This document shows positions 43,916 to 57,495 of a stretch of 64,000 nt of DNA, piece after piece. Both the position numbers and the translations under genes were made by a program. The stretch spans positions 98,255,291 to 98,319,290 of the forward strand of contig OY740773.1 of NCBI GenBank assembly GCA_963513935.1, written 5' to 3'. The notes beneath the pieces are model-generated. The model did no database searches. It had not been told where the DNA came from and saw only the letters and a program-made list of their open reading frames with translations. Source of the stretch: Aphrophora alni (taxonomy: Eukaryota > Arthropoda > Insecta > Hemiptera > Aphrophoridae). Position 1 is the first letter of the stretch, and each line of letters begins with the position of its first letter.

Positions 43916-46900
43916 AAGATTTTTCAATTACACCACAAAGAAACAGTTGTTAGTAATATTATATTTTTATGTTGTAGTTAAAAATTAACAATATCTTTGT
44001 TTGATGTTCTTGAAATTAAAAAAATTAACATGTTATTTTTTTATTTTTTTTAAGAATTTGTTATTTACAACTTAGTTATATACATATGTTATTTTGAATT
44101 GTAACAAAAATACATATTCAGTCCTTTAAAAAAAAGGATCGTTACAGTCCTTTAAAAATGTAACGATAAAATTTTACCCAATTGTAGCTTTTAGGGGCCC
44201 ATACAAAAGCTATTACTCGCCATCTCTCCAAAATTGCAAGTTCATAAGTTTTAGGTTTACAAAAAAACTGCCATAGGAATGTTAGAAAATATTTAATTTC
44301 TCAAAATCAGCTGTACCGATTTCATTCAAATTTTAACTAAATGTAAAGATTAATAACCCAAACCCATGTGAAAAATCACAAGCAAAAAATATTGCGGTTC
44401 AGTAATAATTATTAGCAAAATAAAATAAAATGAATCCTAACCGCCACCATTAAAAGGTTAATTTCAATCAAATATAATTTATTTTGAGCATGAGTTTGAC
44501 ACAAGTAAAGTAAGTGTGGACCTTATTTAAATATTTTTTCAAAGACAATATCCATAGATCATATTCACTTTTTTGAGTGGCAACTACCGAACTGATATTT
44601 TTGTTGACAAATAGTTATAGTTGGTTTTGGGTGAGTGAAATTGTGCAATGTTTTTTTCATATTTTAAAAATATATAGACAAAGATTGTGATGAGTTTCTG
44701 ACAAGTGAATCAGTGGTGAGTGAGATTCATGAAAATAATAATATACTAAGATATGTAATATTTAAATTAATTTGTACCGCCAGTGACACCGCATGATATT
44801 AAATTGATTCTCAATGAGTTAAAGAAACATTACAGGATGTGTGACTTTTTTTAAAATAAACATCTCTAAACTATATGACAACTTTTATTTTAACAGTTAT
44901 TACGAAATGCTCAAATGTATAGCAGATTATTTATTTTGATTTACGGTATTTAATGGAAAATAGCACTATTTATGTTACTTAAGTTAATATATTCAATATA
45001 TTGTTAAAAATAAATATCTGATCTGTTTGTACCAAATAACAGAAAATGTACAGTATATATTTTTTTTTAGTTGCAAACAAGACAATGTAGATAAGATGTT
45101 TTTCTTGACCTCGTACATAAACTATTATTGTGATATTCATTTTATTTGTTATTTATTAATTTTACTGTTTATACATTTGGTTATATTTATAACAAAATTG
45201 ATCAACATGAGTTGTATTTTATGGCTATTCATGTTATAAAATTACAAAACAAAATGTGTAAATATCGTTGAATTACTTGTTTTTCTTGTTTATGAATATG
45301 CATATATAGAGATTTGTTGATATATAAGCTGTAGTTTGAAGTTTTTTTATGTGAAATTATTTTAACATTTTGAACTCGTAAGACGATGCCATATCTGTGT
45401 AACATGAAAGTATACTTGTGCTATTCATGTAAAAACAAAGTCTGTAAATTAGTATCAATGTACACTATGTTAAATTACATATTTATTTATTTCGTAGGAG
45501 TAATACAAATAAATATTTGTTAATAAAGTTCCTCGCTTATAATGAACTCAAATTTTTTTAATAATGTACAGAATTTTAATTCTTTTATAACAGAAATTGG
45601 CCAGTTTTTTTTTAAACCTACTTTATAAAATTTAATTAATGCCATATTTTTTTGTTAAGTAAACATTTATTATTCTTTTATATTTAAAGAGATATACTTA
45701 TAAAGACAATGTTTTTAAGAATGAAAAATGTGTTTCATGCTTTTTGAGTATAGGAGTGATGGTAAAAGTTTCAAAAAGCGAAATGTCACAAGTACATCAG
45801 TTACATTTTCATTGACCACTTGATTCATTTTTGAATTTATAGTTCAGTAAAATTAAGAAATAACGTCAGATATTTCCAAGAGTGAATTAAATATATTCTA
45901 ACTGTGAGATTTGTTTTGTTTTAATTTGATTTTTTTTCTCTTGAATAATTTATTTTCCATCTTGAGCAGTTTTTCACTGAAAAATAAAAATGGTGATATT
46001 ATGCATGTGTAATATAATCTTATATGTTCATGCAAATTATGTTTAAATAAAGTAAATTATACTTAAATCAAAGTGCAAAGAAAATATTTAACATGTTAGT
46101 ATAAAATAACCATTTTCATTTTTCAAAAAATAAAATAAAATAAAAAATAAATGTCTTATAAACTTCCAAGATACAAAAAATGTTTATATTTAATTAAACC
46201 TTTAAACCAGTTTTGTGGATTTTTTTCTGGAAAATATCGATCTTTCAAAAAAGTCATGGGGGAAAATACGTCTTTTTTAGGTTTTTAAAAATTTCCCCTA
46301 CCTCTTCGAACTTTTAAATGGCTATATTTAAGAAAATATGCATGTTTTTGGAAGAAATTTAAGCTACATATTTTTCACCAAATTATCTAAAAACCTTTCC
46401 TTGGTATTTTTTTCATTTTGGTATATAAACAATTTTATTGCATATACAACTTACAAGTGTTGAATTTTTGGGAATGGATTGTCAAAACTTTATTACCCTA
46501 GCAATTCCCCTGGTTAGATTTGTATTTAATTAATTCTTGGAGATTTTTTTAATATGATCCTAAAAATTAATAATTTGACATTTTTAGAAACTTTTTCCAT
46601 GTTTCGAAACTTTTTTTACGTAAAATGTACTGTTAATTTTTTTTTTGTTTTTTTCAAAAATAACATTATTAGTTTAATTCCTATATTTGTACTGTTGATT
46701 ATTAGGTTAAAACAATTGTATTTGTTACCGAGAAATTGTCTGTGTAATTTGTGTCCTTGATTTTTTTTTTTTTTTTTTTTTTTTTTACTGTTTACTTTAA
46801 ATATTTTTCACTATAAATTACACTCTTGCTTGAAGAACTGAAGTATAGCTTGACCACTTCAAATCTTGTGGTATAAAACTCAGTTCTTATGCATTATGAG

Positions 46901-48237
46901 CTTTATACTTGTCATTTTGTTATTTCGTAAAAATATATTTATCACTGTTAACACAAGATCTCTAGACTTCTGTATATCAAGAAAGCTTTTATTAAGATTT
47001 CTTTCAAATAGTTTCAATCCAGCAAAAATTATCATTAATAATTAATTTATTACCTTCAGTTTTGAAAATTCCATATTCTAGTTTAGATTACAAATTCAGA
47101 TATTATAACAGTAGTCAAGAATCTATAATCACTAGATTCTGAATCTCCTTGTACCAAAGACAGATATATAATGAATTTGGCTAATTCTCAATACAGTGCC
47201 AACAAGTGAGCTCATAATAAAACTAGTTTTTCTCCCAAGGTTATTTATAGTAATAGCCATTTTGTAATTATAATACTCAAACTCAATCATTAGCATTTAT
47301 TGTTTATCATTTTTGATCGAACGAACGAACGATAGCATATTTGATTTGAAAGTTACTGGTATAATATATTACTTTTAGTTTGATTTTCTCTCTCCTTTCT
47401 TTGAGCAGAAATAGGTCTATAGTTGAGGTGTTTTATTTTATCTGTAAGAATTTTGTTAGTGCTTAAATAGCCGAGAAAATATATAGCAATTTATTGGAAA
47501 ATGTTTGGCAATTTGAAAAAAATTACAGTAAAATATTAAATGTCAAATTTATTTAAATTTAACAAGATATTTAAAATGAAAATTTCAAAAAAGTTTTTTT
47601 CCAGAGGTTTAGTTGTTTTAATATTACAGAGTCTTGTCAAAATTCACATAGAACATACATAGATGGTTTTAAGTATAATCACTGAATTTATATTCAAGAG
47701 AAGTTCCACAGCATATGATAATGTAAAGCTTCAATATGTGTGTTGAATAGTTTTAGTTTTGAGGGCTCCGTTCAGTAGTGTGGGAGGAGCTGGAGCATAC
47801 AATTAGGCGTGTTGTTCACTAGTAGGCCATTAGATGGCAGTACTAGAGCCTCTAATTTTTGAGCTTCAAACTATACCTTCGAGATGACTTATTTATTTTG
47901 TATGGTAAATCAACGGTAAATTCAAATACATTTCTTGTTAAGATGTGATTTATCATATTCAGCATTATGTTAAAAGAGAAATAGATTTTGTAATTTTTCT
48001 GCAAAATCTACAGTTTTTAGAGCTATTTGGTATACAAAATTTCAAATAGATGCCATTTTGAAAATGTGTTGTAAAAATATATAATTTTTCCTGTTAACCA
48101 TAATTTAAACCTTTGAACAAAACGTCAATTTGATATCTAAATCTATTCCTTAGAAATTTTACTTCAACGGATAAAAAAGATAGACAAAATAATTTTGTTG
48201 TTATTGTTGTTTAAAAACAAAAATCCTCTTGGTCATT
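43916..48237. other. No gene seen; AT-rich tract
   Basis: About 4.3 kb of AT-rich sequence with composition-driven open frames only. A 26-base poly(T) run lies at 46761-46786. A CTCF-like motif CCATTAGATGGCAG at 47827-47840 sits in a short, less AT-rich patch. Confidence 0.4.
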
Positions 48238-48261
48238 AAAAAAAAAAAAAAAAAAAAAATG

Positions 48262-48425
48262 TAAGACCCCTAGCCCTTAAACACTTGAATAGCCTCAGTT
48301 GTTCAAGAGAGATCTGATAGAAAAGGTGAAAAAATGACTCCAACCCAAGACTACATGAAGAAAAGTGATCCACCTAGAGTTCCTCTGGTTCGCCACAACC
48401 TGACTCATGTGTTTTGTTCATTTCT
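48262..48425 (+). repeat. Dispersed repeat, copy D, next to poly(A)
   Basis: Shares CCCTAGCCCTTAAACACTT, TCAAGAGAGATCTGATAG, ACTCCAACCCAAGACTACAT and CACCTAGAGTTCCTCTGGTT with the other copies. A 22-base poly(A) run (48238-48259) abuts its left side. Confidence 0.55.
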
Positions 48426-51400
48426 ACCATCTGTACATATCTACTATTTATATATTACCTTTTCTTCCTGAACCACTCTGTACAAGAATACTGATATTAT
48501 TTTTAATAATATTATTCTGAAAATCAACGGAAGGATAATTATGCAATTGCAACTTCAAAACCAAACATTTATCTCTTAAATCATATTGCCTATTCAAGAA
48601 CATAGTTAAACCAGTTTAAATTATATCAACATTAAATTTTGTTTTCCACTTGATGTTTTATTTCCCTTAGATATATATATTTTTGAAACAAGTAAGTTTG
48701 CAAGTATCTAATAAATATTTTAAAATAACTTTAAATTACAATTTGATAAACTTTTGATATTTAAAAAATTGTCTTTATTCAAAAACTGTAGCCACTCTCA
48801 TATAGACCCTATGCAGACTTGATGCTTGTCTATTTTAGAATATGTCTCCTATTTGCTATCTTTCACTGAAGGTGGCTTTTTTATATAATTTACTTCAATA
48901 AGCTTTGCCGTGTTAGTGAATTTAGTACACCTTTTTATAAATTAACAAACAAATTTAAGGAAGCTTCAAGTCTTGATGTATTATAGGTATAACAAATTAT
49001 TAATCTACAAACCTTGAGTATGACAATAGCTGGCACCTATAATGTGTATATCTGTTATAATTCATAGGGAACTATTTATAAAATTTGATTTCTCTGATAT
49101 GAGGTTGTTTTTAAATATGTATATAGTAATTAAACGACAAATAATGTCAAGAACTCTCTATGAAGGTTTGTTAGTGCACAAAATAATTGTGTAAATTTGA
49201 TTAATGGACTGAGTACCAAGTGTACTTATTCCTGTGTTATTTGTGTATATTTACGCTTGCCATGTGATTAAAAAATGGGGGGGAACTATATTGTATATAT
49301 AGATAGATATATAAAATGTAAATATTATAATTAAAGAAAACAGCTGTTTTGTATATTTATTAGATGTTTAGAATAATTATTTATCTACTGTAATATAATA
49401 AATAAAGTTTTGTGTATATTTGTGAGTAAAATGGACAGTGACGTCTTTTTAATAATATGAAAATAAAACAATGATCAAGTTTAAAATATCATCATTTTTG
49501 TAAACTTTTGTAAAAAAATACCATTTTTTGGATTCTCAATATGAGCTACATGTTCTTTTGTTTCTGTTAATTGAAAGTGGTTTAAAAATATGAACTTTTT
49601 AAAAGAGTAAAATGTATGGTTATATTGTTTATTTTGTCGAATTTAATAGACAAAACATTTTTTTAATTATTTTATTTAATGTTGTATTTTGTTAAATAAA
49701 TCATTGCCAATAATACAATTAATTTAATGTGTTGTTAATTTTTATGTATCTGATTGAACAACAATTAGAAACTAATTAGGTTTTAAGACATTTTTTCTGA
49801 ACCTCTCTCACTTTTATTAAATACAACAGGTTTTAATTCAAATGTAGAGGTAGTGACAAAAAACATATCTTAATGACAACTGAAAAGATGAGCAGAAATG
49901 CTCAGGACACTTGGATTTTATCTATTCGCCTTCTAGTCTTCCAGTAAAGTAGAAAAATGTTCCTCTTTCTTCTAACCTCCTGTAGATTTCCTGGAGGATG
50001 TTTACCATTCATTACAGTATCAGGTTTCCTATATAAAACATTCTTTTAATGGAAGTTTGAAAAATAAGTACAACAGTCGAGGAGTTGTTGACACAAAATA
50101 AAACTAACATTAATAAAATATGATAAAAGGAATTGGCATACATAAAAATAAGTTGTATATACATATACTGTGTCTGATAACTATAAATAATGAACTGTTA
50201 AATAACATTAAATAAAAATACTTCCTTTAGTAATTCAGTTAATACATTCTGAAGACAGTTTCAGCTTCACAAAGTTATTTTCAAACATTTACAATACTTG
50301 AAGTTACATTACACTGTCACACACATTAAAACATGTAGAATATACGCAATTCATTTGTTGTGGTTCTAAAAAAATTAAACCAAGCAGAATATTTTTCAAA
50401 TGGGAACACTGGAAGTTGTAATCATCACCTTCTGAATTGTGGCTAATGGAAGTGAAATAACTAATATTGGTTATCAACTTCAATGTAATATTTGTTGGAA
50501 TGTATTTATGTGGCAGTTTAATATAACTTGGAAGTGTTTTCAGCCTTCAAAAATAACCCTCTGAATCTGAAACTGTAGTCTAGTCCATTATATCAACAAT
50601 AATGTTGAAGGCAATATTTTAATTAATGAATTATTGTTCATGTGCTGCACCTGCAGATATTCTAACAGCTGTAACATTATTCATGATAAACTCATTTCAA
50701 AGTCTGAATAATCATAAGATGTACTGCATGAAATATCCAAACATTTTTTGACACATACTCTGGCTGCAGACAATGCTTTTCAATGTACTATTTCAAAAGT
50801 GCTTACCTTGAAAGATCTGGAAGAACAGGAAACAGAGTGCTTAAACTTTGAACAAATCTTACTTATGTTGCAATTTAATTGTTTAGATTTTGTGGAAGGA
50901 GATACAGGCTTTCCTTGGAAAGTGGTCCTTGGTATGTCTTAGTAGTATAAAAATCGGAAAACACTAAAGTTTTGAAATATTTTTTGAACACTGTTCACTT
51001 TCTCAATCAGTAGAGATTTGAAGACTAAGTTGTCGTAATATGGTTGCAGAAGATGGATCTGTGTTGAGTGTTAAATCACAGAGGAATTTTTTTTTTTTTA
51101 AGAACAAGTAGGACATCGGAAGTTGTATATTAAATTAGTTATACAATACTCACTCACTTTAATAACGCAAGTCTTTTACACTATGCAAACCTTTAGGTGC
51201 TTATTTATAGTGAGGTCGGACTTGACAATCTCGAGGGTAGCAAGCTGTATCTAAACCTCTTTTTACGTACCATTGGGTTGGACTAGACTCAAAAATGAGT
51301 GAAGAAGTTCTTAAATTTTCGGTCAGGTTAAATCTTCTTGTGAGAAATTTTTAAAACATTTTCATTTGGAGTTGTTTTGTGTCACTGTTCATAATGCCTA

Positions 51401-51974
51401 GTTCACACCATTATATTTAAGCATCACCATCAATGCAGTAACTAATTTCAGTGGTCACCATATTAAAATAAAATTTCATAACTTTCTACATACATCAGTT
51501 GGCTCAGTTAAAAAAAACTTGATTCCTAAATTGTATAACAATTGGTCCGCATGTTAAGCCATAACTGCATAACAAACATAAATACAAAATCGAGTTAAAA
51601 CAGGTCCTCATTTAACTTGGTCACTTAATATAAGAGATTTTAAAATCAATATTCATATTACTGTATATATTTTTATACAGCCATAAAACTTGATTTGAAA
51701 TTTTAATCGTATAACTGCAATTATTTTAACAATGTATAATAGTTTTATTTTTAGCTAAACATATAAATGGATAATACAAAAGTTATTTATATAATTTGAA
51801 ACCTAGATTAATAATATTCCCTCACATCTATTCAATAACATCACATATTTATATACATATGACAGAAAGGCAAAAAAAAAAAATTCTTTGTAGGTGAAAA
51901 ACCAGTACAGTCATCAATCACACCTAAGAAAAATCAAGAACAACAAATATAAATGCAAACAAAGTTAAAACAAC
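48426..51974. other. No confirmed gene; possible transcript ends
   Basis: AT-rich until about 49.4 kb, where AATAAATAAAG (near 49397) could be a plus-strand poly(A) signal. The 49.8-51.4 kb part is visibly less AT-rich and contains a splice-bounded open stretch at 50770-50931 without recognised similarity. No gene could be assigned. Confidence 0.3.
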
Positions 51975-51976
51975 TA

Positions 51977-52304
51977 CAGTAGAACGTCGATAATTCGGAG
52001 GTCAAAAATCCGGACCGTCAATAATCCGGATTCGTCTCTAGCAAGAATATGTAGTGTCTGATGTTTTTACACACGTTGTACACATGTTGCTGTAAATAAA
52101 ATACGATACAGTGCTTGAAAAACATGTTTTTAATTTATAGACCTTATACTCTACCTACCAATAATAGAAAATAATACAATTTTAAAAACTTTTTTTCTCA
52201 AATAGTGCGTGCTGGCCTTTTTTAATGTAATTCGATAATCCAGATAATTTGATAATCCGGATGGGGTCCGGTCCCAATTAATCCGGATTATCGACATTCT
52301 ACTG
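51977..52304. mobile_element. 328-bp pogo/Tigger-like MITE
   Basis: Ends CAGTAGAACGTCGATAATTC and, reverse-complemented, CAGTAGAATGTCGATAATCC, flanked by TA on both sides. Inner ends carry AATCCGGA repeats (TCAATAATCCGGATTCG, AATTAATCCGGATTATCG). No coding capacity. Confidence 0.88.
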
Positions 52305-52306
52305 TA

Positions 52307-53024
52307 TTACCAAATTAAGTCAGAAACTAGTAAGATGATATAAATTTTGCAAAACCAACAACACAGAACTAGGATAACAGTAACAAGAATGACTAATATT
52401 ACAAATCTGTAATAAATACTGAAACTACTAAATCATTTAAATCTTATCGAAATCATTCAGGTGTTGCAAGAAGGAAAACACCTGATCAATAACCCCAACA
52501 TAAACTGAATCAAATTTGGTAGAAGAAAATTTTTACATAAACCTCTTAAAAATACACAATCAATTAGGACATGTTTTATAGTCAGAACTCTATGACAGAA
52601 TGAACATTGTGGAGATTCCCTTGTTAAATTAGAAACCTTGAGTGACTGATGCGAAGATGGGTAATAATGACGACTGTCGTAAAATTAATGTTCTTCAGAG
52701 TTGGACAGTATCATTAATTTATTTCTTTTAGTTTAGTATTTCGCTAATCATTCTTCCTCCCACTAGTGATGCAAAAATTGTAAATAATAAACAAAAATCC
52801 ATATAGATATTGCAATATGTAGCATACACATTTCATTTAATCTTTTAAAAAATTAAAAACCATATACTTTAAATATAGCACTTTTAAAGAGTACTATAAT
52901 AATCATAGGTAGATCAACATAGGATATCCTGAGAGAAAAAAAAAGAAATGTTTTTTACTTTTGCTTAAAGGTGATAAACATCAGAGTAATATAAAAAGGA
53001 AGAAAAAACATAAAATAAAGAAAC
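52307..53024. other. No gene seen
   Basis: AT-rich sequence without a recognised feature. Confidence 0.4.
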
Positions 53025-53190
53025 TTACTCCTCGAATACAATAATAGCATCAGGGTCAGAAAAGAATTGGTCAAGAGAGATTTGTTTGAAAAGGGATATA
53101 ACCCAAGGCTGCATGAAAAAAAGGTGGAGATCCAGCTGGTTCCCTTGAGGTTACAAAGCCCATACTCACTATAAATAAACCCCTTGAGGG
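53025..53190 (+). repeat. Dispersed repeat, copy E
   Basis: Shares AATAGCATCAGGGTCAGAAA, GGTCAAGAGAGAT, ATAACCCAAGGCTGCATGAA, GATCCAGCTGG and CATACTCACTATAAATAAAC with copies A, D and F. Confidence 0.6.
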
Positions 53191-53576
53191 TAGTTAAAAA
53201 GAGGAAGGGCTAACATTTTTTTTAATAGATAGGTTTTGAGAAAAGTGAATAGTGACTTTAATGTAATATAAATTTTTGACAACTAAAGTCAAGATAGAAA
53301 ATCAAAAAATGATCAGTGTATTAAATAAATCTATTTTAATAAGTCACCTTAAATGTATATTTCCACAAGAAATAAATTCTAAAGCTACTACTTTACACAT
53401 TTCACATACTCCAGCCTTTAATTGAATAACTGAACTGTCTCTTAAGTAATAATTATTTATTAAAAGAAAAACAATAATTGATGTTTTAAGATCATCATAA
53501 ACTTTACAGTAGTTCATTGTTGTAAAATAAAAGTTATCCATAATTAAATTCATCCAAACTTTGAACTTCTTAATAA

Positions 53577-54360
53577 TCTATTTACATAAAAATGAATGGC
53601 TAAATTTGTTGCTAAGCACAAAACTCGAAAACTGCTTGACCGATTGCTTTGAAATATTGCATGGTAATTCAGCTGGCCTTTTAAAGTTACCATGTTATTG
53701 TTATGGAAGAAATATTTGTTTTGATTTTATCAGATGAATAATTAAAAATATTATAAACAGCTGTTTATTTAAAGATTTGTTTTGATTTTATCAGATGACT
53801 AATTTAAAATATTGTTTATTTATTTATGTAAGGATTTGTAAATCAAAATCTTTAAGATATTGTTTGTATAAGTGTCAAAACAAATTTTACATGTTGGTTA
53901 TCATGATACTCAGTAGTGCGTGTTATTCCTTGAATTTATGAATTTCATCGATTTATGTTTGGTTGGTTGGTTTTCTTTTGTGTGTGTTTACATTTGTATG
54001 TATTTACTCAGTTCAAGATTCATGCTGCCTATAAGATGCAGGCGGAGCAATTTGGGTCGAATAACTCAAAATGCTAAAAACCAAGCTAATTTTCAGTCTA
54101 ATCGGACTGCACAACATGAATAGGGAAATGAAATTGAATGAATTCGAATATCACAGACCCGTTCAGCGTGTCATTCAGCTAATAATCTTGCAAATTTGAA
54201 ACGAGCTGCTTTCAGTTACCTACAATGTTTCAATTGACTATAGTGCCTTCGAATGCATTGCTATTGAATCTGACTTGACGGTACAACCCATTCCAAGAAA
54301 ACTAGGTACACAAATGACTGCTTAGCTACATTTAATTCCTAAAAATACAACTTCATGACA
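53577..54360 (+). mobile_element. Helitron 5' end with relic of the Rep/helicase ORF
   Basis: The 5' end TCTATTTACATAAAAATGAA follows an A, as expected for a Helitron inserted between A and T. The leader contains AACTCGAAAACTGCTTGACC and GATTGCTTTGAAATATTGCA, a phrase typical of the leaders of arthropod Helitrons. Downstream frames give RRSNLGRITQNAKNQANFQS near 54040 and, after a frameshift, LKRAAFSYLQCFN then YSAFECIAIESDLT, resembling the N-terminus of Helitron polyproteins. The catalytic Rep and helicase regions are missing, and the 3' end (hairpin plus CTRR) was not located, so the right boundary is arbitrary. Confidence 0.6.
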
Positions 54361-57294
54361 GACTGCATCTCACTTGTCTTATGATTTTGTCTACTTGCCC
54401 CCAATATTTATTTATAAAAAGTTATAAAAACTAAAAACCAACAAAATATAAAGTTGTGTAAAAACGTAAGATAAGTAGTGATAAACTGTAAAAAGTTTTT
54501 TCATAATAAATGTAATGACAAAAAAATATTCAAAACAAAGGAAACTTTATAATTCTCGGTTAAATGATAACTTCCTGCAAGAAAGTTGTAGATATTATTT
54601 TGTTGATAGATTTTTTTAGAATTACATTAGGTACATTCTAGAAGTATTCGAATGCATATTGGGCATACTGGTTAGACTACTTGAATATCTAAGAATAGTA
54701 TGTAATATTTATTATATTTTTGTGGTAAAAGTAAACAGGATAAGGGATTCCCAGGAAATACTTCCTGCCTTCCTGATGCCATTATTCATTGAATCCAAGA
54801 ATTTAGGCTAAATTTGGATGTTGTAGATAATTATCAAGAATTATGTTTTGAGTTTTCTGTCTATAACTCAGGTTATCCATTGATCTAGTAAATAATAATA
54901 ATAAATGTAATTTGGCGTTAAAAGAGGATTTTTTTGTCTTTTGTACATTTCTCTTAAAACAAACGATTTTCGTGAAATTTAACATTAAACATTTTTAAAA
55001 TTTATAAGATAAAGTTTTAGTTTTTGGTATACTGGTAAAAAAAGCATACAAAATTTGTATAGCTACCAAATTTCGACTCAAAATCTTAAAAATTTCAAAA
55101 CACTATTATTTTTCAAAAAAACACAAAATGGGCGAAAGATGAAGAACGGACTTATGAATGAACGGACATATTATAAAAGAACGGACATATAAGATTTAAG
55201 CATTTCCCGGACTTATGTTTAAAGGAGCCTTTTTCTTTATTACCCATGTAACCAATACAAAGTTTGGCATGACATATTCTGAACACTCTGTAAGGAATAG
55301 TCAAGCTTAGACCTTGAATGAATGAGATCAGTTTTAAATAACAAATATTAGATTTTTTGTTTATTTAGTAAATGGTTTACTATTAAAACTTTTTAAAAGA
55401 CGATTAACAAAAGATTAACATATACTTATATTTATAAATAAAACAACTAATTGTTACCCGTTCTGTTCATTAACAAAATTGTGTCCATCTCTTTAATATG
55501 CACCTTTCTTCAATTTTGTAAACGTTTTATTCTTATTCACACCGATAAAGGAAACGAAAGGTCTATATATTTTTATTAGGGTTGTACCGCTGAAAGTAAA
55601 GGCAACAAACGAAGTGTGGGGCCCCCTCTTTTCCTCTCTGTCCCAGACACATTCCTACCTTGAGGATACTGTACTACCAATATTTCTCCTTTCTGTGAAT
55701 AATACGATAAATCCTTATTTTTCATTTATAGTGCTTAAATTGTTTTATTACAATTAATTATTATCGTTAATCTAGGTATTTGTTGGTACTGTAACTCCTT
55801 ACTCTTTCTATGTCATAGATTTCTGGAGTTTGGTTCCACTAAGCTCTAGACTTGCTATTGTAAAATTCTCTATTGTTTTACCTTAAAACCTATATATTTT
55901 TCTTCTAATTTTTCCAATTTTCTTTAGCCGTCATTTTGTAATCCTCCACTTTGGCTTTCACGACAACTTTGATTGATGTCTGTCGGTCCACTCGTTCTTA
56001 CACAATTCGTTATGCAACAATCGTCGTAATTTCCAATTACCTCTTTTCACACCTTTTGATTAAATATTTTCAAACTTCACTATTTTGTTGCCTCGCGTGT
56101 AATAAGACCGCTACCCGCGAAGGAAATAATGTCCGTCTTTCCTATCTTACGTAACTTCGCACTTAATTTTTCACTTTTTCATTTATAGGCTTGTTGTTTA
56201 CTGATCACACTGGGATTTACATAATATGTGTCTTACAAAGTGATCTGCGCAAGGAAAACAATATTTATTCGTAAGAAGGAAGGTATGTAGAAGACGTTAA
56301 AAAAAAACTAAATAAATAAAAAAATAAAAAATAAATAAATAAAAAAAAAAAACTGAAAATTACAAGTTACCGGAAAGTAAACCAAAGTAGGTAAAGACAA
56401 ACTTAAACATTTTACCTTGTTTGTCATTAATCTGATATTTTTTAATTTCATTTATAAAAAACCCTGACTATACATCTTAGTGTGGAAAATTGTTGTAATA
56501 CTTTGTAAATTGTAAGTAATAATACTTTTGTATGTAACTTTTCTATTTTCTTTACAATCAGGTATGCCAATCCCGTAGAGCCAAAATTCCCGTCCGGTCT
56601 CAGAGACCGGTGATACGGTAAAATACGGTTAAAGTATTAACAGAACTATAAAAGAAACAAAATACGTTGGTTTTTATATCTGCTACAAAGTGCACTTGAG
56701 GGTTGAGTAATACCACATACCAGTCATTCTAATTTATAGGTAACTAGAGCAAAGAGGGAAAAAAGTGTTATCACGGCTGCAGACTGCAGAGGGCGGGAAC
56801 TCCTACAAGACAGATGTTAAGTCAAAATAGAAATTAAGATATTGAAAGTTTTGAAAGTCATGCAAGTTTTGCAAGTTAATAATAGAAATTATAATTTTTA
56901 AGTATAATTAGAAGAAGGTTGCGTTGTGTTAACCTGTACTTCAATGCATAATTACCCCAAATACTAGAAAATACAAGGTTAGTGTCATATTTTTTGTTTT
57001 ACTAAATAATCAGTGTTTTCCTTTCTGAGTGTGGAAAAAAATCACCATATAGCAGGTTGATGTAACCAAAACTATGAAAGTTGTTTTTAATTGAGCAGAG
57101 CCATTCTATTTCACTTATCTATTTATTTCATTGATTTATATTTTTGAGAGAAAGAAGCTGAGGTATTTATTTAAAATTCTAAGACTGTTTGAGGTTAGGT
57201 TCAATTTAATCATAAATTTAAATGTAGGAAATCATTAGTGAACTTATAATTTTATATATCAGATTCTAGTTTTAAAGCCTTCAGGGATTTGCTT
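54361..57294. other. No gene seen
   Basis: AT-rich. A triplet of GAACGGACTTAT / GAACGGACATAT motifs lies at about 55140-55190. An A-rich low-complexity patch lies at 56300-56350. A less AT-rich patch at 56570-56640 (CCGGTCTCAGAGACCGG palindrome near 56595) is unassigned. Confidence 0.4.
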
Positions 57295-57495
57295 ATAGTT
57301 AGTATGAGGGGTGACATCCTGAGGTAATCTAGCTGGATGTCATCTTTCTTCATCTAATTTAATCTTGGGTTAGAGCCCTCTTTTCATATTTTCTATTATG
57401 TCTTTCTTGAACAATTCTTTTTTTGACCCGATATTCTTAGAGTATTCAATGGAGTCTCTATTTTATGCTCTGTTTTTTGTTAGGGCAATGATGAC
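57295..57495 (-). repeat. Dispersed repeat, copy F (one of the longest copies)
   Basis: On the minus strand the copy runs TCATCATTGCCCTAACAAAA, GAGCATAAAATAGAGACTCC, CAAGAAAGACATAATAGAAA, GGGCTCTAACCCAAGATTAA, GATGACATCCAGCTAG, then ATACTAACTATAAGCAAA. It can anchor the family consensus together with copies A and E. Confidence 0.6.

Noticed and set aside
46761..46786. Poly(T) run as a retrotransposon tail
   Set aside because: No element body or target duplication recognised beside it.
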